DNA from: a virus | Length of the DNA stretch: 64,000 bases | Direction: 5' to 3' (one strand) | IMG/VR virus record: IMGVR_UViG_3300038696_000205 | Span: 1-64,000 of that record | Position numbers and translations under genes: made by a program | Notes under the pieces: generated by a model | Database searches by the model: none | Told to the model about the DNA's origin: nothing | Seen by the model: the letters and a program-made list of their open reading frames with translations, nothing else | In this document: positions 1 to 8,133 of the stretch, piece after piece | Layout: each line of letters begins with the position of its first letter | Position numbering within the stretch: the stretch's first letter is position 1

Positions 1-121
1 TCAACGCTGTTTCATCGTCTGAATCCAATTCATCACTAACCGCATCAACAACATCCCTAGCCTGTTTAGCTACGGCCTGTGGATTTATTTTTTCCCTAAT
101 ATGTTTCTTCTTAATCCTCAT
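1..121 (-). CDS. Hypothetical protein, N-terminal part (cut by window edge)
   Basis: The ATG is at 121 and the frame stays open to base 1, so only about 40 residues are visible. The N-terminus is basic (MRIKKKHIREKI) and then turns acidic (DELDSDDE). It overlaps the stop of the upstream gene by 11 bases, which is typical of translational coupling in this late-type minus-strand cluster. The family is not recognised. Confidence 0.6.
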   Translation of the reverse strand, partial: MRIKKKHIREKINPQAVAKQARDVVDAVSDELDSDDETAL

Positions 122-521
122 CACTTTTTATTTGTTTGTTTGTATTATATTCTAATATTAAATCATTTGCATATAATTTATCATGAACCACTTCTAATGT
201 TTCACCGAACATAAAATGGGTTCTTGTGTCTGGGTATGTATCATAGTCTGAAATATCCTCCCAACCTAATGCAACTATACCGTCAACAGCATCCCAAAGT
301 GCAAATGTATCACTATTTTGAATTAAAGTTATTTTAAAATCCGATGTCAATGTACCAACCCTACTAACTAATTCAGCGTGTGGGGGCGATGGTTGACCAG
401 AAGCTGGATAAACGTCCCAATCGTCACCATCGATATTATCTATTGTACTTGAAAATAAAAATTCATATATATTATTTCCCGTCCAATTAGAACCTATTTC
501 ATTTATGTAGACCAAAAACAT
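111..521 (-). CDS. Hypothetical late-region protein, 136 aa
   Basis: Intact ORF with an ATG at 521, one base after the stop of the larger upstream gene (523) and overlapping the next gene downstream. The protein is acidic and rich in aromatic residues, with no signal peptide, membrane segment or familiar motif. Its position between virion-type proteins suggests a structural or assembly role, but that is inference only. Confidence 0.7.
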   Translation of the reverse strand: MFLVYINEIGSNWTGNNIYEFLFSSTIDNIDGDDWDVYPASGQPSPPHAELVSRVGTLTSDFKITLIQNSDTFALWDAVDGIVALGWEDISDYDTYPDTRTHFMFGETLEVVHDKLYANDLILEYNTNKQIKSDED

Positions 522-522
522 A

Positions 523-2235
523 TTATTTACTTGCTTTAGGTTTTGGTGCTACTAATGGGTTTGGTTCCCAAATACGTTTTCTCCTTGGTGAAGGTGTTTC
601 AACTGGGGTAATCGTTGGTTTTGTGGTTGGCTCAACCTCATTATCAACTACTTCCTTAATCTTATTTTTAATATAATCCATAATATTCATATTTTCCGTA
701 AATATAGCATTTTTTTTTGAATTATACAAGTTACTTAACTCATTTAATTCAAAACTACCTGAATCATTGGATATTCCAGATTCTAATTTATAAAGAACCT
801 TTAAAATTAAATCATCCATTTCTAAACTTTCACCAGGTTGATTGGTCATCATATTTATTGCCGTATCTATTACATCAGATTTTAAGGCCCATGCCGCCAA
901 CTTAGGTCTATCCAATATATATGACTTAACCTTACCTATTATTCCCTCTTCGTCTTGGTAATTATTAGATAATTTAGCTGAAAGTATTCCGATTACCTCA
1001 ATTAGTTCGGTTACGGCTACCTGGTCAACACTTTCATCCAAACCTGGTTTGGGTATATATGCTCTTAGGTTCTTTTTACCAGTCTTAGCGTCATACTCTT
1101 TCTCAACCTCAATATCGTGTGAGGATTTAACATCTTGACCCAATTCGGAACCTTCACTAACTGGTACACAATTAGGAACTTGTTTTCCACCCTTATCTTT
1201 CATGCCAATTTGCTCATAACCCTTCCAACAAGGACCTTTGGTCTCATTCGTTAAATAGTTACTCACTTCCTCGGTATCATCTGTCGATGTTGATATATGG
1301 TCTTTGGCCCAATCAGCATTTTTAAGTTTTTTCTGTATGGTGGCTTTATCCATCGATAATATTTTATCGGTATCGCTTTTAATGTTCTTAAGATTCTGTA
1401 CGAACATATCTTCACCCTCTGTCATTTTGGAAACTGGTGTTGATGACCACATTTTACATGACCAATATCTAGCTTTCCACTTTGGACCTGGGTTATCACA
1501 ATTATGTCTAGCTCTAAATGCTTTTTTTCTATCTGGGTTATCTCTTTTTATCTCCATGTTAGGGTCACCAAAGTTAACTTTAACTACGTTGCCCTTATCG
1601 TTCTTAACAAATACTTTAAATTTTTTGACATCACCCCTACTTGGTTTGTTCAACTCAACGTCCTTTCCTTGGTATTCCGACTCACGTAGCATATCAATAG
1701 TCTCACCTAAGCCATCATCGCCCTCTAGGTCACCACCTAGGTCCTCAAAGTCGTCCATGCCCTCGCCATCGGCTTCTATGTCATTATCGTCAACGGATAC
1801 TTCATCATCGGCAGCACCAGACGTTTTAACTTTTTTAATTATGTCTTCTTGGTCCTCTTCACTCATTTCAGATGTGTGGGTTGCGGATATAACGGAGTTA
1901 ACGGCAAATTTCTCCAAATCAAAATCTGGTTGCCCACGCTCGTCACTATATTTTCTAAGGGAAGTTCCTAATTTACCCGATAATTGTTGAATAAATTTTT
2001 CTGGGTCTTCGGCTTCACTGGTTTCAATGCCAGCATCGAACGGTTCATCGTCAAATGGTTTTTCATCGTCACCACCATCGTCACCACCAAAATCCTCTAG
2101 GCTACCTAAATCTTCGTCACCACCAGAATCACCAAAAGCTGGCCCACTACTAGGTGCGTCCAGCTTTAGTTTATATTTTGTTTCTTCCTCTAGGTTGTAA
2201 CCATCTTCTTCATCTTGAAAAAGACCAGTAGACAT
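523..2235 (-). CDS. Acidic virion-associated protein, 570 aa
   Basis: The N-terminal 190 residues are dominated by Asp/Glu/Gly-rich, probably disordered stretches. Around residues 241-263 lies the Cys/Trp motif ARHNCDNPGPKWKARYWSC, and around 335-358 a second one, CWKGYEQIGMKDKGG...PNCVP. From memory, both motifs recur in head or internal virion proteins of many large tailed phages; I cannot run a search here. The C-terminus is Pro-rich and basic (PSPRRKRIW...KPKASK). The sequence shows low-complexity acidic regions plus two conserved Cys patches. A role in the capsid interior or as a scaffold is inference. Confidence 0.6.
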   Translation of the reverse strand: MSTGLFQDEEDGYNLEEETKYKLKLDAPSSGPAFGDSGGDEDLGSLEDFGGDDGGDDEKPFDDEPFDAGIETSEAEDPEKFIQQLSGKLGTSLRKYSDERGQPDFDLEKFAVNSVISATHTSEMSEEDQEDIIKKVKTSGAADDEVSVDDNDIEADGEGMDDFEDLGGDLEGDDGLGETIDMLRESEYQGKDVELNKPSRGDVKKFKVFVKNDKGNVVKVNFGDPNMEIKRDNPDRKKAFRARHNCDNPGPKWKARYWSCKMWSSTPVSKMTEGEDMFVQNLKNIKSDTDKILSMDKATIQKKLKNADWAKDHISTSTDDTEEVSNYLTNETKGPCWKGYEQIGMKDKGGKQVPNCVPVSEGSELGQDVKSSHDIEVEKEYDAKTGKKNLRAYIPKPGLDESVDQVAVTELIEVIGILSAKLSNNYQDEEGIIGKVKSYILDRPKLAAWALKSDVIDTAINMMTNQPGESLEMDDLILKVLYKLESGISNDSGSFELNELSNLYNSKKNAIFTENMNIMDYIKNKIKEVVDNEVEPTTKPTITPVETPSPRRKRIWEPNPLVAPKPKASK

Positions 2236-2255
2236 ACCATCGGAATGAGTTTCAT

Positions 2256-3041
2256 TTAAGCTTTTTTTTTTAAAAGGGAAATAAGTGTGTTCCTTTCAGA
2301 TTCGTTTAATTTTTCTAAAATTCCATCAATATCGTCACTACCCACAACAGATTCGATTATAGAATCCATTTCAGAGATAGCCTTAGCGATACTATAACCT
2401 TTTTTAGTTTCCTCAACTTCCTCAACGGATTCTTCAACACCATCTAGCATATCATCAATAGCCATTTCATTCTCACTTAACTTAACAGTTTCGAAATCAT
2501 CGGCCTTACCGTCCTTAGCTACATTGTCACCAGATGTTTCAGTATCTTCATCAGCATCGTACTCTAATTTTTCACCCTTCTTATCTACAACATATTCGGT
2601 ATTGTCACCAAATGATTTTGAAGGACTAAGTTTAGCATCAGCCTTTAATGGGTGATGTTCTGAGATTAAGTTATCATCTAAAAAGGTGTTAACATTACTA
2701 CTCACACCCTTAGCTTCGTTAAGACTAATAAACTTTAGGTTTAACATTTTAATTGCCTTGGCATAAGATGGATAAGCTTTATCTTTTTTGTTTTGTAAAC
2801 CACCGATATAATTAAAGCTTTCGGCAACTAAATTAGTTTTACTATTAGCAACCTTTACATAATATTCATGGTTCTCTCTTACGATTGCGTAAATTTTACC
2901 ATCTGGGCCTTCTTTTGTTAGTTCTATTACAGATGGGTTAACACCCTCTTTGATAGGGGTAATATTCATCAAAGACTTCATTCTATCAAGGGTTTGATTA
3001 CCTTTTAAACCCATAGGGTTAATTATATTATTGTTTTTCAT
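2256..3041 (-). CDS. Hypothetical virion-associated protein, 261 aa
   Basis: Sits 20 bases upstream of the acidic virion protein and is probably cotranscribed with it. Residues 40-110 look like a small folded domain (DGKIYAIVRENHEYYVKV, then ...SYAKAIKMLNLKFISLNEA). The rest is acidic and rich in Glu/Ser, ending in a short helix (LNESERNTLISLLKKKA). I do not recognise the family. The pairing with the neighbouring acidic protein suggests capsid assembly. Confidence 0.6.
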   Translation of the reverse strand: MKNNNIINPMGLKGNQTLDRMKSLMNITPIKEGVNPSVIELTKEGPDGKIYAIVRENHEYYVKVANSKTNLVAESFNYIGGLQNKKDKAYPSYAKAIKMLNLKFISLNEAKGVSSNVNTFLDDNLISEHHPLKADAKLSPSKSFGDNTEYVVDKKGEKLEYDADEDTETSGDNVAKDGKADDFETVKLSENEMAIDDMLDGVEESVEEVEETKKGYSIAKAISEMDSIIESVVGSDDIDGILEKLNESERNTLISLLKKKA

Positions 3042-3229
3042 ATTATTTTAAATTTTAATCTATATTAATAAATATATGTTAACATGTAAAAGAACCACAG
3101 GTGTTATAAAAATGTCAGCAAACTTGTTTTTAAAAAACTTATAATCATTTCATTTTATTTTAAACTCGTTATAAAAAGCTCTAGCTATTACCGCTAGGTA
3201 TATATAAGCTAAAATGATAAATAGCTCCC

Positions 3230-3373
3230 TCACGCCTTTGCTAATAGCTTACACTCTTCAACAAAATGAAAATATTCTTGCCACTGAATAGGGTCAGTAT
3301 CTCTTTCTCTGTGAATTGAAAATTCGTCATCAACACTATACCTATTTCTTATTAAATTAATCAAAAAATTAAT
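3230..3373 (-). pseudogene. Remnant of a duplicated tail-region gene
   Basis: Directly after the TAA of the 68-aa gene, and in the same frame, the sequence continues as an open frame whose translation includes RYSVDDEFSIHRERD and QWQEYFHFVEECKLLAKA. This closely matches the C-terminal half of the gene at 5364-5645 (RYSIDEELAIQRQKE, QWQEYFDYVEECKLQAKNI). No ATG is present, so it is probably a truncated duplicate. Confidence 0.6.
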
Positions 3374-3580
3374 TTAATATTCTTCATCAACCTCAATTCC
3401 ATTTTCGATTAATAACTGCTTCCACACATTTTCATCTAAATAGTAGTCTATCTCATTCCAAGGCGTATCCATACATTGCTCTGGGCCTATAGGCCCATAA
3501 GCCTTAATTTCGCTTCTTAAATCATTCCAACATATAAACCACGTTTGAAATTCTGGGTAACATAATTTTTTATTTTCCAT
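3374..3580 (-). CDS. Hypothetical small protein, 68 aa
   Basis: Short acidic ORF with three Cys and several Trp (MENKKLCYPEFQTWFICW...). Its stop is followed in frame by the remnant at 3230-3373, so the present gene may be a fusion scar: a new 5' part attached to, then separated by TAA from, a duplicated 3' part. Family not recognised. Confidence 0.45.
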   Translation of the reverse strand: MENKKLCYPEFQTWFICWNDLRSEIKAYGPIGPEQCMDTPWNEIDYYLDENVWKQLLIENGIEVDEEY

Positions 3581-3622
3581 ATTTATTTTATTTATTTATT
3601 TACTTGTTTATTTATTTATTAA

Positions 3623-4708
3623 TTAAATTCCACCACCATCTGTGATAGTCCAATTATATGTGTTAATTAATGTGTTACGTGCTGCTTCTGCTGCTCCTCC
3701 TAGCGTGTATTTTGAACCCCCGAAATTTATACTGATTCCGTTAGTTGGTGCTTGCGCTGCCCAGCTTATTAATGTTGCATCGTAGTTTGGTGTGGATAAG
3801 CCATTTGTAAATCTTAAAAATCCGCTAAAAACAAGAACTTGATTTATATCCCAGTTTGCTAGAGAGTAATCAAATAAACGAGCTTCTTGAAACATGTAAT
3901 TTATTTTCGTAACATTTCCAACATTCCAATTTGTAACATCTAATATTGATAAAGATGAGCATGCAAAAAACATATCTTGCATTGTTTGTACATTTCCAAC
4001 ATCCCAATTTTCAACGTTTAATGTGGTTAAAGATGAGCAAAGTCTGAACATAGCTTGAGTATTAATAACACTACTAACATCCCAATTCTCAACGTTTAAT
4101 GTGGTTAAAGATGAGCAATTTAAAAACATTAAACGCATATCAGTCACACTACTAACATCCCAATTCTCAACGTTTAATGTGGTTAAAGGTGAGCAATTTA
4201 AAAACATTGAACGCATATCAGTCACACTACTAACATCCCAATTCTCAACGTCTAATGTTGTTAAAGAAAAACAGTTTTCAAACATCCGAAATAAGCCATT
4301 AGAACTAGAAATAACAGGATAATCGGTAGCAGTCGTATCTAAATTAGAACACCCATTAAATGCTTGTTCAACACTAACATCAAAACTCCCCCAATTAGCA
4401 ATGTTTAAAATCTTATCTTTATCTCCACTATTACCAAACCTACACCCATTAACAACCCCATCCATAGTAATCTCATAGATACCTTGCGTGTCGTAACGGT
4501 GTGAAACCTCTGCTTGGTTATAAGATGTAATTAAATCGCTAGTTCCATCCCCCCAATTAACAACTGCGTTGATAGTGGATGAACTAACTAATGGTAACTT
4601 AAACGTATGGTTATCACTTGAGCCACTGCCTATATTACGAGTGTCAACGGTAAAGATGAACCGCTTATCTTTTAAATTACTTAATATTTGTTGTTGTAAT
4701 AATATCAT
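3623..4708 (-). CDS. DUF285/BspA-like repeat protein, probable tail adhesin
   Basis: 361 aa. Residues about 15-75 resemble a PKD/Ig-like surface fold (FKLPLVSSSTINAVVNWGDG). From about 95 to 275 there are at least six 25-residue repeats of the type MFLNCSSLTTLNVENWDVSS, the DUF285 (BspA-like) signature. The C-terminus (SWAAQ...GGSKYTLGGAAEAARN) resembles that of Bacteroidota surface repeat proteins. Position among tail-fibre genes points to a receptor-binding or fibre-tip role. Its ATG overlaps the end of the upstream gene (ATGA type), indicating coupling. Family match is strong; function is inferred. Confidence 0.75.
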   Translation of the reverse strand: MILLQQQILSNLKDKRFIFTVDTRNIGSGSSDNHTFKLPLVSSSTINAVVNWGDGTSDLITSYNQAEVSHRYDTQGIYEITMDGVVNGCRFGNSGDKDKILNIANWGSFDVSVEQAFNGCSNLDTTATDYPVISSSNGLFRMFENCFSLTTLDVENWDVSSVTDMRSMFLNCSPLTTLNVENWDVSSVTDMRLMFLNCSSLTTLNVENWDVSSVINTQAMFRLCSSLTTLNVENWDVGNVQTMQDMFFACSSLSILDVTNWNVGNVTKINYMFQEARLFDYSLANWDINQVLVFSGFLRFTNGLSTPNYDATLISWAAQAPTNGISINFGGSKYTLGGAAEAARNTLINTYNWTITDGGGI

Positions 4709-5361
4709 GCTATTTCACGTTTTTGAAAAATTAGTATTCCTTTTAATGTACCTACATTATCCCACATTTCAGGAAATATGTCATTCCATAAAGTCCCATC
4801 ATAGTCTTCTCCAAATATCTCTAATCCTGTTTGTGTCCAACTTGGTATAAATTCGCCTGTTAATCTAATTTTACATCTTTTAACTTGCTGACCTGTTGGT
4901 GTGTTTGTAAAAGTGAAAGCTGTATCTGCTGTCATTATTAAATGAAAATCACTTGCTAAATTTAAGTCTATATTATAAGTGCCGTTTACAGAACTGGTTG
5001 TTTTTATTCCTATTATCTTATTTTCAGTAGGTGTTAAATTTATACTATCAATATCATCTTTTAAATCTTGAGAAGTTCCTGTATAACCACCTTTATCAGT
5101 TTTAGTATCCAACGAATTTTGAGTTGCCGTACTTATTGGTTTATTTAAATCACTTGTGTTATCAACATTATCTAAACCAACATCTGTTTTAGTAGTCCCA
5201 TGTGGATTTGTACCATCGTCTAGACTTAATTCACTATGTTTATCTAATACTGGAACCGAGGGTGTTGACTTCTCTGAAACTAACTCATAGATATTCTCTT
5301 CAACTACATTAGATGTATTTGATTTAACCCTATTTTGTAATATGTATTTTCTTTTTGCCAT
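4705..5361 (-). CDS. Tail fibre protein, 218 aa
   Basis: Residues about 45-75 carry the short fibre repeat NPHGTTKTDVGLDNVDNTSD followed by LNKPISTATQNSLD, a pattern widespread in tail fibres and in their trimeric shaft segments. The C-terminal half is predicted beta-rich. It overlaps the DUF285 gene by 4 bases downstream and lies 2 bases from the short gene upstream, so the fibre genes form one transcription unit. Confidence 0.75.
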   Translation of the reverse strand: MAKRKYILQNRVKSNTSNVVEENIYELVSEKSTPSVPVLDKHSELSLDDGTNPHGTTKTDVGLDNVDNTSDLNKPISTATQNSLDTKTDKGGYTGTSQDLKDDIDSINLTPTENKIIGIKTTSSVNGTYNIDLNLASDFHLIMTADTAFTFTNTPTGQQVKRCKIRLTGEFIPSWTQTGLEIFGEDYDGTLWNDIFPEMWDNVGTLKGILIFQKREIA

Positions 5362-5363
5362 AA

Positions 5364-5645
5364 TTATATATTTTTAGCTTGTAATTTGCACTCTTCGACA
5401 TAATCGAAATACTCCTGCCATTGCTCTGGTTTGGTTTCCTTTTGTCTTTGTATTGCTAGTTCTTCATCTATGCTGTATCGCTGTCTAACAAGGTCTATAA
5501 TGGTCTTTTCGTAGTTACTTAGAATACGCTCCACATTTACTGTGTATGTTTCGTTGTCTGCATTTAACACATACCCTTTTACTTCCCATTTTTCAAGGTC
5601 GATACTTGATAAGTCAGCATCTCCGTTTATTTTTTTTACTATCAT
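5364..5645 (-). CDS. Short tail-region protein, 93 aa
   Basis: Small acidic protein with the C-terminal helix RYSIDEELAIQRQKE...QWQEYFDYVEECK. Short proteins with this ending commonly sit between fibre genes in Bacteroidota phages, so a fibre-assembly or chaperone role is plausible but unproven. A decayed second copy of its 3' half lies at 3230-3373. Confidence 0.6.
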   Translation of the reverse strand: MIVKKINGDADLSSIDLEKWEVKGYVLNADNETYTVNVERILSNYEKTIIDLVRQRYSIDEELAIQRQKETKPEQWQEYFDYVEECKLQAKNI

Positions 5646-5646
5646 A

Positions 5647-7446
5647 TTATTTGTATATTATAAAATCCGCATCACCAGAGCTGACACTTTTAAATCCTAT
5701 TTTAGTGTAGTTCTCTGAATCTGTTATTTCTGAAATACCATTAGTGATAAACGCATTTACAGTGCTTCCAAAAGCTGTAAAAGTCCAACTTCCAGTTCCT
5801 GAACTATCTTTAGTTATTTTTAACTCAAATGACCTAACGTCTACCCTCAAAATACCTATTGGCTGAGTTTGAGATAATAAATTTGTCTTAACTCCTGAAA
5901 TCACCTTACTAAAATTAACTGTTGACCTATTTATATTAATTTCCAAGTAATTATCAGCGTCCTTCATAAGGGCTACATAGAAATTATTAGAACCATCAGA
6001 AGAACCCGGTCTAAATGTTAGGTTGATTGTAACTCTATTTAATGCTACGTCAAAACTTTTAAACCCACCTAAAAGAACGTATGGGTCTCCTTTGTATGTC
6101 TGATTTTCTCCAGTATTACCCCAATTTTCAATAAAAGAATAACCTAATGCCATGCCCAAAGGACTTTTGCTATGTGGTAGTTTTGGTCTCAAAAACTCAA
6201 CCTCCGAAATACTCCTAAACTTAACCCCATCAGCTCGCAGAATATTCCCCGCTGTTGTATTTGTTTCTATTGTTTCTTTATCAACTTTAGTATCCAAAGC
6301 CGTTTCAATTTCACCTGCAAACTCTTCAACGCCTTGTATAAACTCTTTAAATCCTTCTTGTTCAAAAATAGGTCTTACAAATATAATCCCATCAGTCGCA
6401 CCAACTTTTAAAACAATACCAACAACTACTGCCCCTTTTGTTTCTGAATATTCTTTAGTCATTTTACCAGCTTCTGTGTCACTGGCGAAAAGTAACTGCC
6501 CATTGTACCAATTCTCACTTCCACCCGTTGTATCAATATCTTTAACAAATCCAAATGAAGTGACTAAACCTTTTTGCCCTGGTTCTAAATCTTGTGTTAA
6601 AAGTCCAACAAACGAAAAGTTAGGTCCATTACCTGTACTAGCTAAAAATGGAGCCACACAAAAATGTTCATCTATCACATTATTAGCGTAAACTGATGTT
6701 CCATTCAAAATAATTGTAGATGTATCATTCATTACTTGTACATATTGTTCCTTACCAATTTGTTGAGAAACGCCACCGCCCATTCCTAAATCAAGCGTTT
6801 TGTCCTCTGCGCACCATCTTAATTGACCTTCTTGCAAAGGTATATGGTCGTCGCTTAATACATCAAATTTTAGTATATCTATATTCGAATTTAGACCGTC
6901 TATATCTATTTTATTATTTAAAGCGTTCGTTACAGTATTTTGGTCAACACTTCCATCTATATTTTGTCCTAAACTATTATATAATTTGGCTATCCCTTTT
7001 GTTGTAGAGCTTGCATCTGGTATTATATCACCAACACCCTCCAATTCATAAACGTAGAAATATTCTTCGGTCTCTACTAGTCCAAGACTTGCGATATAAT
7101 TTGCAACTATTGCATCTGTTACTTCATTAAATGATGTTAAACCTAAATCGGTTAATGTAAATGGGACTATAATATTCTTTCTACTACCCCCACCACCAAT
7201 ATTTACATAAATGGTACCACTCCATCTATACGTAAGATTTGTATCTAAAGCAACATATATTTTACCATTCTCACCGATAGTTGGGAAAGATGTTAAGTCT
7301 GCATATTCCAATACGTCACCAACCACATTATCTAATAGTTGACTAACTAACCCTTTTTCGGTAATTCCGTTATTCACTACAACTATAAGACTTGATGGGG
7401 TTACCCCTGTTGTCAAATCTAATTCAGTTATTCTCTTATTTGCCAT
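5647..7446 (-). CDS. Large tail fibre protein, 599 aa
   Basis: The N-terminus (ANKRITELDLTTGVTPSSLI) is the attachment-type start seen in many fibres. The middle holds fibre-type spacer segments (IDGSVDQNTVTNALNNKIDI) and a beta-rich region with TGNGPNFSFVGLLTQDL. The C-terminal 170 residues look like a jelly-roll or lectin-like module (GYSFIENWGNTGE..., SWTFTAFGS). The start overlaps the stop of the upstream gene (TAATG at 7444-7448). It probably forms the host-contacting fibre together with the neighbouring genes. Confidence 0.75.
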   Translation of the reverse strand: MANKRITELDLTTGVTPSSLIVVVNNGITEKGLVSQLLDNVVGDVLEYADLTSFPTIGENGKIYVALDTNLTYRWSGTIYVNIGGGGSRKNIIVPFTLTDLGLTSFNEVTDAIVANYIASLGLVETEEYFYVYELEGVGDIIPDASSTTKGIAKLYNSLGQNIDGSVDQNTVTNALNNKIDIDGLNSNIDILKFDVLSDDHIPLQEGQLRWCAEDKTLDLGMGGGVSQQIGKEQYVQVMNDTSTIILNGTSVYANNVIDEHFCVAPFLASTGNGPNFSFVGLLTQDLEPGQKGLVTSFGFVKDIDTTGGSENWYNGQLLFASDTEAGKMTKEYSETKGAVVVGIVLKVGATDGIIFVRPIFEQEGFKEFIQGVEEFAGEIETALDTKVDKETIETNTTAGNILRADGVKFRSISEVEFLRPKLPHSKSPLGMALGYSFIENWGNTGENQTYKGDPYVLLGGFKSFDVALNRVTINLTFRPGSSDGSNNFYVALMKDADNYLEININRSTVNFSKVISGVKTNLLSQTQPIGILRVDVRSFELKITKDSSGTGSWTFTAFGSTVNAFITNGISEITDSENYTKIGFKSVSSGDADFIIYK

Positions 7447-7787
7447 TATAAACTTATTTTAAAATTGTTTTCTTGTAATAAATAAAAACCATTTTCTTGC
7501 AATAAAAAATCACCAATTTCTGGGTCAACATTATTAACCTCAACGCAATCAAGCGTTTTAATATCGAATATCTCACATTTTTCATTTGGAAATTCATCAA
7601 AACCTATTAAAAATACATTAACATTGGGATTAATTGACGTTACCACAATTGGGATTTTAAACCCACGGGGTATAGTAACACTTTCCCCATTGATAATTGT
7701 CGTAGTGGTTCTCATTGAATACACTCCATTATAATTATATCTTTGGAAAAGTGCTCTATCGCTTCTATGTACTACATTATTAATCAT
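7446..7787 (-). CDS. Small tail-region protein, 113 aa
   Basis: A longer reading starts at 7850, but the ATG at 7787 fits better: it gives MINNVVHRSDRALFQ..., matching the start of the adjacent paralogue (MAINNLIGGVIHSVDNANF...) and overlapping that gene's stop by 8 bases. Both have a beta-rich core and share the pattern (V/G)(F/Y)LIG followed by FDIKT. They probably form a paired structural component of the fibre base. Confidence 0.6.
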   Translation of the reverse strand: MINNVVHRSDRALFQRYNYNGVYSMRTTTTIINGESVTIPRGFKIPIVVTSINPNVNVFLIGFDEFPNEKCEIFDIKTLDCVEVNNVDPEIGDFLLQENGFYLLQENNFKISL

Positions 7788-8055
7788 TAATCGGTAATCC
7801 TGTTTTAATGTCGAACGGTACAGTATATTTATAGATTTGTTTAACTCCAATTAAATATACACCACTATCATTCGATGTTGTGATAGTTGAAATAATAATG
7901 TCTATAACTAATCCAGGGTCCAATGAAAATTCATCACCATCGTTTATTGTAACAACAGCCGCTGAATCGCTAAATACTTTAAAATATGAATATTCCTCAA
8001 AATTAGCATTATCTACACTATGTATAACCCCCCCTATTAAATTATTAATTGCCAT
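7780..8055 (-). CDS. Small tail-region protein, paralogue of its neighbour
   Basis: 91 aa, first gene after the terminator at 8092-8115, so it may head the tail-fibre transcription unit. It is homologous to the 7446-7787 product along its length (INDGDEFSLDPGLVIDIIIS compared with INGESVTIPRGFKIPIVVTS). No known family could be assigned. Confidence 0.6.
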   Translation of the reverse strand: MAINNLIGGVIHSVDNANFEEYSYFKVFSDSAAVVTINDGDEFSLDPGLVIDIIISTITTSNDSGVYLIGVKQIYKYTVPFDIKTGLPIND

Positions 8056-8091
8056 TATGAATTGTTTAATAATAAATATAATAATAAAACA

Positions 8092-8116
8092 AAAAGCACC
8101 GATTAAGGTGCTTTTA
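8092..8116 (-). terminator. Intrinsic terminator after thyA
   Basis: Stem AAAGCACC / GGTGCTTT with a six-base loop (8093-8114). On the minus strand it is followed by TTTTTGTTTT, placed between the thyA stop and the tail-fibre unit. Confidence 0.75.
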
Positions 8117-8133
8117 TTATTATTATTATTATG

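Noticed and set aside
1304-1990. A 228-codon plus-strand ORF inside the acidic virion protein gene
   Set aside because: Antisense of Asp/Glu-rich codons gives a Ser/Leu-rich open frame; no promoter and no family resemblance.
6152-6691. A 179-codon plus-strand ORF within the large tail fibre gene
   Set aside because: Shadow frame; the minus-strand fibre protein is well supported.
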